This document shows, in pieces, positions 8,801 through 15,050 of a DNA stretch of 16,752 nt. The position numbers and the translations under genes were made by a program. Source of the DNA: Solimonas sp040754295 (GTDB lineage: Bacteria; Pseudomonadota; Gammaproteobacteria; Nevskiales; Nevskiaceae); contig JBFMCQ010000078.1 in NCBI GenBank assembly GCA_040754295.1, forward strand, positions 1-16,752. The letters run 5' to 3'. A model generated the notes under the pieces. It was not told the origin of the DNA. It saw only the letters and a list, made by a program, of their open reading frames with translations, and did not search any database. Within the stretch, counting starts at the first letter, position 1, and each line of letters starts with the position of its first letter.

Positions 8801-8923
8801 GCGATGGCCGTGCAGCTGCTGCGCGCGCTCGCGCCGGAGCTGTCGCAGGTCGTCGGCAGCGCGCCCGCCGATGCGATGCGCAGCTGCGCGACCGTCGCCG
8901 ACCTCGCCAGCGCGACCGGCTGA
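5813..8923 (+). CDS. Large class A penicillin-binding-like protein (GT51 + transpeptidase)
   Basis: The 1036-residue protein has an arginine-rich cytoplasmic start, one probable membrane anchor (about 36-52) and a periplasmic remainder. A GT51 peptidoglycan glycosyltransferase domain (about 165-310) shows catalytic IEDR (E181) and QGGASTLATQ (220-229), then K247 and an R-rich helix. These motifs are divergent: EDR is not followed by the usual FYxHxG, and GGST has an inserted Ala. The transpeptidase part has SxxK (S515-K518, SSAK), SxN (S620-N622, SVN) and KTG (939-941), so the acyl-enzyme machinery looks intact. About 317 residues lie between SxN and KTG, against roughly 125 in E. coli PBP1b, so a large insertion (about 630-830) is present. 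It probably polymerises and crosslinks peptidoglycan, perhaps in a specialised setting. The ATG at 5813 keeps the membrane anchor; the next Met (52) would remove it. It is divergent from rlmL across 149 bases. Confidence 0.85.
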   Translation: MIEFILREVRLKGGTEPRVRRRRARLHTPARLRQTLAGVAAAVGLCGLAFVEMKTSALQSLLFAWRAQQLSFAVAPGPSSRIAFPRGGPHDERLGYRRLPEFIARLRAQGYRIDSQARISQALHRYIADHGYAVYREKPAAGLRVVGHDGTPLFARQFPNRAFTEFDAVPPLVADTLLFIEDRSLLDGGSAWRNPAVDWPRFAVAVAGQLGGVFDPGLRQGGASTLATQIEKIRHSPDGRTRSAAEKLRQMAAASLRSYLDGSNTLQARRRIVATYLDSLPLAARADYGEVIGLGNGLWAWYGADLADVTHSLTADADSGGAGSRAARARAYKQVLSLLLATRRPAWYLQRDPESLAALTERYLHALAAAGVIDPALRDAALREPLRFVERVPAAAEDRQPAYKAAYRLRTQLLQMLQLDDLAALDRIDVAIESTLDTRAQLQVARALRRLGERDYARTRGLLGPYLLGENGLDRVIYGLVLYEGGGDRNRLRIRADSYDGPFDVNSGAKLVMGSSAKLRTLVTYLNVVAGLHERLAPLQRGALEALSRSSDTLTVWGARHLLLARDRGLQPMLDAAMQRRYSASPYQVFFTGGGEHVFHNYKRDENDDRPTVEEAFSQSVNLVFVRLLRDLVDHFIARAGVDVEALLGDRAHPARAAYLMRFADREGMQFLGEFYERHRAAPPDAMLARLAARVKRARVPLAIVFRSLRPQAPVSALAAFLDARLGASAPGDAAVEALYAEYAPERFSWSDRGYLTGLHPLELWLAAYLQAHPQASYRDVMLASADERQAVYRWLFRTRYVERQNTRIRMLLEQDAFRLIHEDWVRQGYPFDHLVPSLATAIGSSGDRPDALADLVGIILNDGMRRPDSAIDALHFAAGTPYETRLEWVPPPGQRVLLPEVARTARRALEAVVERGTARRLRGAYRTADCRVLHVGGKTGTSDERFKIFGAGGRLIDERPVNRTATFVFFLGERFFGTVTAYVPGPASADFHFTSAMAVQLLRALAPELSQVVGSAPADAMRSCATVADLASATG

Positions 8924-8939
8924 GCGGATTGCGCCGCTG

Positions 8940-9260
8940 CTAGGTCCCCCGGCGTCCGGCGCGGATCAGCTGGCGCTCCAAGCGGTTCACCGCCTGCGCG
9001 AGTCGGCTTTCGTCGTCGCTGCGCAGATCGTCGAAGCGCAGGCCCACGCGCAGGCCGTGGCCGTGGCGCGCGGTGGAGCGCACCTGCGCCTGCGCATCGA
9101 CGACCGCGCCGGGCAGACTGACGCGCATGCGCAAGGCCTCCCCGGTCTGTGGACCCACCGCCTCCGGCACGATAGCGCCGGCACCGAGGCAGGACACGTC
9201 GATCAGCCGCGCCGGCAACTCGGCGTGCTCGCGCCCGATCGCGGACGGCGGCAGGCTCAT
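8940..9260 (-). CDS. Residual 3' open frame of flgZ (PilZ fragment)
   Basis: This 106-residue frame is what remains open with a start codon after the internal TAG of flgZ. It includes the DxSxxG motif (IDVSCLGAG) and the C-terminal PilZ beta-barrel segment RVGLRFDDL, but lacks the RxxxR loop needed for c-di-GMP binding. An automatic annotation may call it a PilZ-domain protein. I see no good ribosome binding site and regard it as a fragment rather than an independent gene. Confidence 0.3.
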   Translation of the reverse strand: MSLPPSAIGREHAELPARLIDVSCLGAGAIVPEAVGPQTGEALRMRVSLPGAVVDAQAQVRSTARHGHGLRVGLRFDDLRSDDESRLAQAVNRLERQLIRAGRRGT

Positions 9261-9671
9261 GTGCTCGGGCAGCCGCAGCCGGAACGCGGAGCGGCGCTCG
9301 AGGACGAAGACTTCTTCCGGCGTCGCGACGCGCAGCGCCGGGCGACCGTCGACGAGCGATGTGCCGAGGCTGCTGCATTCGAAGCGCAGCTCGCCGCCAT
9401 CGACGCGGCCGCGGACGTGGAGCAGCGTGCCGGGCTCGACCGCGGGCTACGGCGGCGGATGCAGGGCATCGAGATCGAGGCGGTCGTGCGCCCCGTCGAC
9501 GCCGACGACCATGCTGAGGTGCCAGCGCGGGCTGGCGTGCGGGCGCAGGCTGAGCAAGGCATGCTGGAGGCGAAGCCGGTGCAGCAGCGCGTCGATGCGT
9601 GCACGGCTGCGCAGCAACACCCCGCGCAGGTCCTCGGGCCCGGCACCAGCCGGCGCCGCGTCGTCGATCAT
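8940..9671 (-). pseudogene. flgZ: PilZ-domain flagellar brake (FlgZ/YcgR type) interrupted by in-frame TAG
   Basis: A single reading frame from ATG at 9671 to TAG at 8942-8940 encodes a YcgR-like protein of about 243 positions, but codon 75 (9449-9447) is TAG. The first part (1-74) is the start of the N-terminal YcgR domain. After the TAG the same frame continues with the rest of that domain and a PilZ domain carrying both c-di-GMP motifs: RxxxR (R127-R131) and DxSxxG (D158, S160, G163). YcgR/FlgZ proteins bind c-di-GMP and slow the flagellar motor; in Pseudomonas the gene sits beside flgMN, as here. Its start overlaps the flgN stop (ATGA, 9668-9671). The only start codon after the TAG and before the DxSxxG motif is ATG 9260, downstream of RxxxR, so reinitiation would give a defective protein. 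The rest of the frame shows no decay, so the lesion is recent or a sequencing error. TAG is an ordinary stop in five genes here, arguing against recoding. Confidence 0.85.
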
Positions 9672-10141
9672 GCCTGACCGAGCGTGCGCGGCGGCGGCGC
9701 GCTGCGGTCCTCGCCGGCGGCGCCGTAGGTCTGCACCGTGCCGCCGCCGAGCAGCCGCAGCGCCTGGCGCACCCGGTTGCGGCGCGCGTCGAGCAGCGCC
9801 GCGTTGGCGCGATTGACCTGAGCACACTGCGCGGCCAGATCCATCAGCTCGTGCCAGCGCGCATGCGCCGCGCCCGATGGGTCGCAGCGCGCCAGCAGAT
9901 CGTCGATGCGCGGCGCGCTCGACTCCTCGCGCAGGCGGTTGAGCGCTCGTCCAAGCTCGCTCAGCTGCTCGCTCGCGGCCGCCTTGGTGAGCGTCACGCG
10001 CTCCAGGGCGGCGATGTCGTTGGCGACCAGCGCCGAGCGCTCGTCGTCGAGCGCGCAGGCCAGCAGGCGCGCGCAGTCGAGATGCGAGGCGAGATTGTCC
10101 TCGAGCCGTTTGCGCAGCGCTGAGGGATCCGCAGGCGTCAC
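9668..10141 (-). CDS. flgN: Flagellar export chaperone FlgN
   Basis: The 157-residue, mostly helical protein has the FlgN pattern: an N-terminal helix (LRKRLEDNLASHLDCARLL), long heptad-like helices through the middle, and a C-terminal TVQTYGAAG segment. FlgN binds the hook-filament junction proteins FlgK and FlgL in the cytoplasm and escorts them to the export gate. I choose the GTG at 10141 because it overlaps the flgM stop as GTGA (10138-10141), the same coupling seen at the flgN/flgZ junction (ATGA). An upstream in-frame GTG at 10159 would add six residues and cannot be excluded. The gene lies between flgM and flgZ, as in Pseudomonas. Confidence 0.88.
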   Translation of the reverse strand: MTPADPSALRKRLEDNLASHLDCARLLACALDDERSALVANDIAALERVTLTKAAASEQLSELGRALNRLREESSAPRIDDLLARCDPSGAAHARWHELMDLAAQCAQVNRANAALLDARRNRVRQALRLLGGGTVQTYGAAGEDRSAPPPRTLGQA

Positions 10142-10446
10142 GTCTGCGCCAGCTGCCACTCGAAGCGGGCGAGCTTGGTCGCGATCGACTGCGCGTCGAT
10201 GCGATAGCTGCCATCGGCCAGCGCGCGGCGCAGCTCGGCGACACGGCGGCTGTCGACGGCCGGGGTTTCGGCGACCGCCCGCTCCAGCCGCTGCAGCAGG
10301 ACGGCGTCGTCGGTCAGCTGCAGCCTGTCGCCTGCCGGGACGCCGGCGACGCGCTCGCCGCCGCCGCCCGTGCCCGGCTCCGCGGATCTGACGCGCGCCG
10401 CCGGACCGCTCGGCTGCGGACCGTAGGTGTCGATCTTGTTGCTCAT
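10138..10446 (-). CDS. flgM: Anti-sigma-28 factor FlgM
   Basis: The 102-residue protein has a disordered, Gly/Pro-rich N-terminal half and a helical C-terminal half (about 41-98, with RVAELRRALADGSYRIDA and SIATKLARFE) typical of FlgM. FlgM holds the flagellar sigma factor FliA inactive until the hook is finished, then is exported, releasing late-gene transcription. A consensus FliA promoter lies 35 bases upstream of the start codon, giving the usual feedback in which sigma-28 makes its own inhibitor. A CGGGAG ribosome binding site lies at 10461-10456. The stop overlaps the flgN start. Length is close to E. coli FlgM (97). Confidence 0.93.
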   Translation of the reverse strand: MSNKIDTYGPQPSGPAARVRSAEPGTGGGGERVAGVPAGDRLQLTDDAVLLQRLERAVAETPAVDSRRVAELRRALADGSYRIDAQSIATKLARFEWQLAQT

Positions 10447-10480
10447 GCCGCGGGGCTCCCGAAGGCTTTTGTCACGGGCA

Positions 10481-10507
10481 TTATCGGCGCCGGCGCCCGG
10501 ATCTTTA
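10481..10507 (-). promoter_or_regulatory. Sigma-28 (FliA) promoter of flgM
   Basis: On the minus strand TAAA (10507-10504), a 15-base spacer and GCCGATAA (10488-10481) match the FliA consensus TAAA-N15-GCCGATAA at every position. Transcription should start near 10474, leaving a leader of roughly 28 bases before the flgM ATG at 10446. It would drive flgM, flgN and flgZ separately from flgA. Confidence 0.85.
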
Positions 10508-10552
10508 GCGCCGCGCCGCCTACCGAGCGGAAGCCGGGAGATGGGCGCAGGC

Positions 10553-11233
10553 TCACAGCGCGATCTCGACGGTGCCTGCAGCGACGACGACGCCCTCGAT
10601 GATGCGCCGCGAGCTGTCGTTGCGCACGCGGATGCGCTGGCCCTTGGCGCCGTCCGCCATCGCCGTGCCGTTGGCGCGGACCTCGATGCCGCCGCTGCGG
10701 CCGATGACCGTCACCGCTTCGCCGCGGCGCACCAGGCGCGGCGGCTCGGCGTCGGCGGGCGTCAGCACGGCCCCGGCGGCGACCGAGCGCCGCAGCACCT
10801 GACCGGCGAGCGCGTCGACGGATTCGAAGTAACCGAACGGCAGTTGCGCGACATCGCGGGTCTGCAGCTCGAGCACGGCGTCCGACAGCGTCGCGCCGCG
10901 CGGGCTCGCGCGGGCCAGGACGACGACCGGTCGCGGATCGCTGATGCGCAGCGGCACGTAGATCGTCCACGCCGGGTCGCTGCAGCGGACGGTGACCGTC
11001 GCGCTCGCACCGCGCACGGCGGGCGGTTCGGCGGCCGGCCTCAGCGCACAGGCGGGCAGGCGCAGGCGCGGATCGAGACTGCCGCCGGCGACTCTGGCCG
11101 TCGGCGGCAGCTGCGCGGCGGCGGCGGCGATCGCGACCTGGTCGATGCGCTGCAGCGGCTCGATCTCGCCGGCGCGGCCGGACAGCGGCAGCAGCGCGAC
11201 GAGCCAGACGAGACGGAGCAGGATGCGAATCAT
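10553..11233 (-). CDS. flgA: Flagellar P-ring assembly chaperone FlgA
   Basis: The 226-residue protein (E. coli 219) begins with a Sec signal peptide (MIRILLRLVWLVALLPLSGRA, cleavage near residue 21), placing it in the periplasm, where FlgA helps FlgI assemble the P ring. The C-terminal SAF-like region (about 165-224) has the FlgA signature: LVRRGEAVTV, GGIEVRANG, AKGQRIRVRN and an end in GVVVAAGTVEI. A conserved pair of cysteines, C62 and C84, may form the family disulfide. It is divergent from cheV across about 105 bases containing a GTAG-headed palindrome. The next gene, flgM, follows after 106 bases and has its own promoter, so flgA can be expressed separately from, or read through into, flgMN. 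Confidence 0.93.
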   Translation of the reverse strand: MIRILLRLVWLVALLPLSGRAGEIEPLQRIDQVAIAAAAAQLPPTARVAGGSLDPRLRLPACALRPAAEPPAVRGASATVTVRCSDPAWTIYVPLRISDPRPVVVLARASPRGATLSDAVLELQTRDVAQLPFGYFESVDALAGQVLRRSVAAGAVLTPADAEPPRLVRRGEAVTVIGRSGGIEVRANGTAMADGAKGQRIRVRNDSSRRIIEGVVVAAGTVEIAL

Positions 11234-11268
11234 GGCGAGGAGCCTTACAAGCGCCGTGCCAGCCGTGC

Positions 11269-11307
11269 TGTAGGTCGGACTTCAGTCCGCCTGAGGCCCG
11301 ATCTACA
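11269..11307. repeat. GTAG...CTAC palindrome between flgA and cheV (REP-like)
   Basis: The outer arms TGTAGGTCGG (11269-11278) and CCGATCTACA (11298-11307) pair over ten positions with one G-T wobble. An inner stem CGGAC/GTCCG (11276-11280 with 11285-11289) forms an alternative hairpin. The GTAGGYCGG head resembles that after rlmL at 3498-3466. GTAG-headed palindromes are typical of REP elements. It separates the divergent flgA and cheV genes, and its right arm supplies the -35-like TACA of the possible cheV promoter. Confidence 0.5.
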
Positions 11308-11330
11308 GTTCGCGCGCCGGCTGCCGATAC
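11304..11330 (+). promoter_or_regulatory. Possible sigma-28 promoter of cheV
   Basis: TACA (11304-11307), a 15-base spacer and GCCGATAC (11323-11330) match the FliA consensus at 10 of 12 positions. Chemotaxis genes are often FliA-dependent, which supports it. Against it, the start point would fall near 11337, only about two bases before the cheV ATG at 11339, implying a nearly leaderless mRNA. Confidence 0.35.
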
Positions 11331-11338
11331 AAGGCGCC

Positions 11339-12268
11339 ATGGCCTACGGACTTCTCGAAAGCATCGACCGCAGCACGCAGCTGGCCGGCCACAACCGGCT
11401 CGCGCTGCTGCTGTTTCATCTCGGGCCGCGTCAAAACTTTGGCATCAACGTGTTCAAGGTACAGGAAGTCATCCGCCGTCCGCCGCTGTCGGCGCTGCCC
11501 GGCGCGCATCCGTATATCGCCGGGGTCGCCGACATCCGCGGGCGCATCGTGCCGGTGATCGACCTGCAGCGGGCGATCGGCGCCGAGGCCCTGGGCGCCG
11601 CCGGCGGCGAGCACGTGATCGTCACCGAGTTCAACCGCTCGGTGCAGGGCTTCCTCGTCGCCAGCGTCGACCGCATCGTGCATGTCGACGTCGCGCAGCT
11701 GCAGCCGCCCCCGGCCGGCAGCGGCGAGGGCTATCTGACCGCGATCACCCGCTACAGCCGACAGCTCGTCGAGATCATCGACGTCGAGAAGGTGCTCGCC
11801 GAAGTCGTCGGCGGCGCCCGCGAGCTATCCGAGGATCTGCGCGAGGCCGCGCGCGGGCTCGACCGGCGCGGCCTCAAAGTGCTGGTCGCCGACGACTCGC
11901 GCGTCGCGCGCGGGCAGATCGAGCGCGTGCTGACCCAGGTCGGCGTCGACGCCATCCTCGTCGCCGACGGCGCGGAGGCGCTACGCCAGCTGCAGCGCAT
12001 GGCCGAGCAGCACCCGGTGGAAGAGCAGTTGCTGATGGTGATCTCCGACGTCGAGATGCCGAACATGGACGGTTACACGCTGACGACGGAAATCCGGCGC
12101 GACCCGCGCCTGCGCAATCTCTACGTGCTGCTGCATACCTCGCTGTCGGGCATCTTCAACAACGCGATGGTGCAGCGCGTCGGTGCCGACCGGTTCATCG
12201 CCAAGTTCAGCTCCGACGAGCTCGCGCAGGGCGTGCTGGAGCGGATCCGGGAAGTGCAGACGGCCTGA
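11339..12268 (+). CDS. cheV: Chemotaxis coupling protein CheV
   Basis: The 309-residue cytoplasmic protein has a CheW-like coupling domain (about 15-160, with FGINVFKVQEV, GVADIRGRIVPVIDL and RQLVEIIDVEKVL) and a C-terminal receiver (about 178-305). The receiver has D185/D186, phosphoacceptor D237 in ISDVEMPNMDGY, T267 and K289, so it should accept phosphate from CheA. CheV joins chemoreceptors to CheA and helps adaptation. The ATG at 11339 (MAYGLLESID) aligns with the usual CheV N-terminus; the frame is open much further upstream, but that part is a shadow of flgA. In Pseudomonas cheR follows cheV; here flgB follows directly, so cheR is elsewhere or absent. No clear Shine-Dalgarno is seen. 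Confidence 0.95.
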   Translation: MAYGLLESIDRSTQLAGHNRLALLLFHLGPRQNFGINVFKVQEVIRRPPLSALPGAHPYIAGVADIRGRIVPVIDLQRAIGAEALGAAGGEHVIVTEFNRSVQGFLVASVDRIVHVDVAQLQPPPAGSGEGYLTAITRYSRQLVEIIDVEKVLAEVVGGARELSEDLREAARGLDRRGLKVLVADDSRVARGQIERVLTQVGVDAILVADGAEALRQLQRMAEQHPVEEQLLMVISDVEMPNMDGYTLTTEIRRDPRLRNLYVLLHTSLSGIFNNAMVQRVGADRFIAKFSSDELAQGVLERIREVQTA

Positions 12269-12281
12269 GGCGGCTGCCGGC

Positions 12282-12296
12282 TGGCACAGGACTTGC
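12282..12296 (+). promoter_or_regulatory. Sigma-54 (RpoN) promoter of the flgB operon
   Basis: TGGCAC-AGGAC-TTGC matches the RpoN -24/-12 consensus TGGCAC-N5-TTGC at every defined position. Transcription should start near 12308, about 24 bases before the flgB ATG. Class III rod and hook genes of polarly flagellated gammaproteobacteria are RpoN/FleQ/FleR-controlled, which fits. Confidence 0.88.
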
Positions 12297-12331
12297 CCCG
12301 GGCCTCGCCACATGTCCGTGGCAGGCTTTTC

Positions 12332-12721
12332 ATGGCGAACGAGGATCCTCTGTTCGGTATCCATCCGGCGGCGATGCAGCTGCAGCGCCGGCGCATGGAG
12401 CTGATCGCCGCCAATATCGCGAACGCCGACACGCCGGGGTTCCAGGCGCGCGACCTCGATTTCCGCGAGGCGCTGGCGAGCGCGCAGGCATCCGCGGCGG
12501 CACCGCTGCAGACGCATGCGGCACACCTCGGCGTGGGCGCCGGTGCGTCGTCGCCGCAGCCCGAGTACCGCGTGCCGACCCAGCCCGCGGCCGACGGCAA
12601 CACCGTCGACGTGCAGATCGAGCAGGCGCAGTTCGCGGATGCCGCGCTGCGCTACAAAGCGAGCCTGAGTTTTCTCGACGCGCGCATCAAGAGCCTGATC
12701 ACCGCCTTGACCGGCCAGTAG
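12332..12721 (+). CDS. flgB: Flagellar proximal rod protein FlgB
   Basis: The 129-residue rod subunit (E. coli 138) shows the N-terminal rod/hook motif ANIANADTPGFQARD (about 28-42) and the C-terminal helix ending in FLDARIKSLITALTG. The central region is Ala-rich and probably flexible. FlgB is exported by the flagellar type III system and forms the base of the rod with FlgC, FlgF and FlgG. The ATG at 12332 gives the family N-terminus (MANEDPLFGIHPAAMQLQ); an in-frame TTG at 12293 lies inside the sigma-54 promoter and is rejected. A GGCAGG ribosome binding site precedes the ATG. It is the first gene of the plus-strand rod/hook operon. Confidence 0.95.
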   Translation: MANEDPLFGIHPAAMQLQRRRMELIAANIANADTPGFQARDLDFREALASAQASAAAPLQTHAAHLGVGAGASSPQPEYRVPTQPAADGNTVDVQIEQAQFADAALRYKASLSFLDARIKSLITALTGQ

Positions 12722-12734
12722 AGGTGCACTCCGG

Positions 12735-13142
12735 ATGTCCTCGTTCAGAATTTTCGATATCGCCGGCTCGGCGCTCTCCGCGCAGTCGGTGCGTCTCAAC
12801 ACGGTCGCCAGCAATCTCGCCAACGCGGACGCGGTCGGCAGCGATCCGGACGCGGTCTACAAGGCGCGCATGCCGGTCTTCGAGGCCGCCGGCGAACCCG
12901 GCCGGACCGACAGCGCCGGTGTGCGCGTGCTCGGCGTCGTCGAATCGCAGCTCGCGGCGGAGAAGCGCTACGAGCCGGGGCACCCGCTGGCCGACGCCGA
13001 AGGCTACGTCTACGCGCCCAACGTCAACGTCGTCGAGGAGATGGTCAACATGATCTCCGCGGCGCGCTCCTACCAGTCCAGCGTCGAGGTGATCAACACC
13101 GCGAAAGAGCTGGCGCTGGCCACGCTCAACCTCGGCAAGTGA
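12735..13142 (+). CDS. flgC: Flagellar proximal rod protein FlgC
   Basis: The 135-residue protein (E. coli 134) carries the rod N-terminal motif ASNLANADAVGSDPDAVYKAR and the C-terminal motif NVNVVEEMVNMISAARSYQ that packs into the axial coiled-coil core. It is a type III-exported rod subunit placed next to FlgB. The start is 14 bases after the flgB stop with AGAGG upstream. The stop is seven bases before flgD, so the genes are co-transcribed. Confidence 0.96.
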   Translation: MSSFRIFDIAGSALSAQSVRLNTVASNLANADAVGSDPDAVYKARMPVFEAAGEPGRTDSAGVRVLGVVESQLAAEKRYEPGHPLADAEGYVYAPNVNVVEEMVNMISAARSYQSSVEVINTAKELALATLNLGK

Positions 13143-13149
13143 GGCGCAC

Positions 13150-13806
13150 ATGACCGGCATCGACACGACGTATGCGGATCTCGGGCTTGCACTGCCGCAG
13201 TCGCAGGCGCAGAAGCAGAGCCTGGGCCAGGACGATTTCCTGCGGCTGATGACGACGCAGCTGCAGAACCAGGATCCGTTCAAGCCGATGGAGAGCGGCG
13301 ATTTTCTCGGCCAGATCGCGCAGTTCAGCACCGTTTCCGGCATCCAGGAGCTGCAGAGCGCGTTCTCGACGCTCGCCGCCTCGCTGTCGTCGAGCCAGAC
13401 GCTGCAGGCGGCGTCGCTGGTCGGACGCAGCGTGCTGGTGCCGAGCGACTCCGGTTATCTGCCGGCGGAGGGTGCACTGCAGGCGGCGGCCGAGCTGCCG
13501 GCGAGCGGCCAGCTCCTCGTCGACCTCGTCGATGCCGGCGGGCAGGTGGTGCGCAGCCTCGATCTCGGCGTGCAGGCTGCCGGAACGCAGCGCTTCTCCT
13601 GGGACGGCCTCGACGCGTCCGGGCAGCGCCTCGCCGAAGGCAGCTATACGCTGCGCGCGCGTCTCGTACAAGGCGCTACGCAGCAAGCCGTGGGCACCCT
13701 CGCGGTCGGCCGCGTCGAGTCGGTGGCGCTGGGCGCCGGCGGCCTGAACCTCGAGCTGCTCGGACTGGCGCCGGCGGCGCTCGCCGAAGTTCAACAGATT
13801 CTCTAG
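13150..13806 (+). CDS. flgD: Flagellar hook cap protein FlgD
   Basis: The 218-residue protein (E. coli 231) starts with the FlgD cap signature: LGQDDFLRLMTTQLQNQDP (about 27-45), then GDFLGQIAQFSTVSGIQEL. The C-terminal part (about 85-190) contains the FlgD Ig-like/Tudor region with FSWDGLDASGQRLAEGSYT. FlgD caps the growing hook and guides FlgE polymerisation, leaving when the hook is complete. The spacing of seven bases from flgC and 13 from flgE supports one operon. Confidence 0.95.
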   Translation: MTGIDTTYADLGLALPQSQAQKQSLGQDDFLRLMTTQLQNQDPFKPMESGDFLGQIAQFSTVSGIQELQSAFSTLAASLSSSQTLQAASLVGRSVLVPSDSGYLPAEGALQAAAELPASGQLLVDLVDAGGQVVRSLDLGVQAAGTQRFSWDGLDASGQRLAEGSYTLRARLVQGATQQAVGTLAVGRVESVALGAGGLNLELLGLAPAALAEVQQIL

Positions 13807-13819
13807 CCAGGAGACCTCC

Positions 13820-15040
13820 ATGCCGTTTCGCGTCGCCCTCTCGGGCCTCAATGCCGCCTCGGCGGATCTCAACGTCACTGCAAACAACATCGCCAACGTC
13901 AACACGACCGGCTTCAAGGGCTCGCGTGCGGAGTTCGCGGAGCTGTTTCCGAGCTCGTCGTTCGGGTTGTCGGCGACGGCCAGCGGCGCCGGTGTGCGGC
14001 TGGCGCAGGTATCGCAGCAGTTCGGTCAGGGCGCGGTGAACTTCACGCAGAACTCGCTCGATCTGGCGCTCTCCGGCGAAGGCTTCTTCACGCTCTCCGA
14101 CAACGGCGCGCAGGTCTATTCACGCGCCGGCGCGTTCGGCACCGACCGCAACGGCTACGTCGTCAACGCGACCGGCCAGCGGCTGCAGGTGTTTCCGCCG
14201 GTCGCCGGCGCCGGCACCTTCGATACGGCGAGCCTGACCGATCTCCGGCTCGACACGGCGGATAATCCGCCGCTGGCGACGACGAGGATCGAGACCGGAC
14301 TCAACCTGCCGGCGAGCGCGCAGCCGCCGACCGCGGCGGTGTTCGACGCCGCCGACCCGAACAGCTACAACCACAGCACGGCGGTGACGATCTACGACTC
14401 CCTGGGTGCCGCCCATACGGCGAGCCTGTTCTACGTGCGCACGGCCACGGCGAACCAGTGGGACGTCTACGTGCAGGTCGACGGCGCAACCGTGGGCGGC
14501 GCGAACACGCTCGAGTTCTCGCCGACCGGCACGCTGACGACGCCGGCCACCGGCGAGATCGCACTGCCCGCATTCGCGCTGGGCAACGGTGCCGCGGACC
14601 TGAGTATCACGCTTGATTCCTCCAACGCAACGCAGTTCGGCGACAGCTTCGGTGTGTCGACGCTGCCGCAGGACGGCTACACCACCGGACGGTTGACCGG
14701 CCTCGAGATCACGCAGGACGGCATCGTGCAGGCGCGCTACACCAACGGCCAGGCGACGGCGCTCGGCCAGATCGCGCTCGCGAACTTCCCGAACCCGCAG
14801 GGTCTGCAGGAGCTCGGCGACACGACCTGGGGCGAAAGCTTCGAGGCCGGGCAGGTGATCCGCGGCGCCGCGGGCTCGACGAACTTCGGCCTGATCCAGG
14901 CCGGCGCGCTGGAAGCGTCCAACGTCGACCTGACCGAGCAGCTGGTGAACATGATCACCGCGCAGCGCAACTTCCAGGCCAATGCGCAGATGATCTCCAC
15001 CGCGGACCAGGTCACGCAGACGGTGATCAACATCCGCTAG
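13820..15040 (+). CDS. flgE: Flagellar hook protein FlgE
   Basis: The 406-residue hook subunit (E. coli 402) has the N-terminal axial motif NNIANVNTTGFKGSRAEF (about 22-39), a surface-exposed D1/D2 region with the FlgE D2 pattern TAVTIYDSLGAAHTASLFY (about 190-208), and the C-terminal motif NVDLTEQLVNMITAQRNFQ. It is exported by the type III system and forms the universal joint. It has the strongest ribosome binding site in the operon (AGGAGA at 13809-13814), consistent with the large number of hook subunits needed. A 29-base stretch encoding the N-terminal motif is identical to one in flgG. Confidence 0.96.
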   Translation: MPFRVALSGLNAASADLNVTANNIANVNTTGFKGSRAEFAELFPSSSFGLSATASGAGVRLAQVSQQFGQGAVNFTQNSLDLALSGEGFFTLSDNGAQVYSRAGAFGTDRNGYVVNATGQRLQVFPPVAGAGTFDTASLTDLRLDTADNPPLATTRIETGLNLPASAQPPTAAVFDAADPNSYNHSTAVTIYDSLGAAHTASLFYVRTATANQWDVYVQVDGATVGGANTLEFSPTGTLTTPATGEIALPAFALGNGAADLSITLDSSNATQFGDSFGVSTLPQDGYTTGRLTGLEITQDGIVQARYTNGQATALGQIALANFPNPQGLQELGDTTWGESFEAGQVIRGAAGSTNFGLIQAGALEASNVDLTEQLVNMITAQRNFQANAQMISTADQVTQTVINIR

Positions 15041-15050
15041 GTACGAAGCC

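Noticed and set aside
8923..8938. Small hairpin AGCGG/CCGCT between the convergent penicillin-binding protein and flgZ genes as a bidirectional terminator
   Set aside because: Only a five-base stem and no T tract on either strand.
9447..9449. Amber codon of flgZ as programmed recoding (for example pyrrolysine or stop-codon readthrough)
   Set aside because: TAG ends rlmL, flgB, flgD, flgE and flgZ itself, and no stimulatory hairpin or recoding element is evident; a mutation or read error is simpler.
11245..11261. Sigma-54 promoter for flgA (minus strand TGGCAC-N5-TTGT)
   Set aside because: Exact -24 element but GT at -12, and the predicted start is about two bases before the ATG; kept only as a finding, not a feature.
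12293..12331. TTG start extending flgB
   Set aside because: The codon lies within the sigma-54 -12 element, upstream of the expected transcript start.
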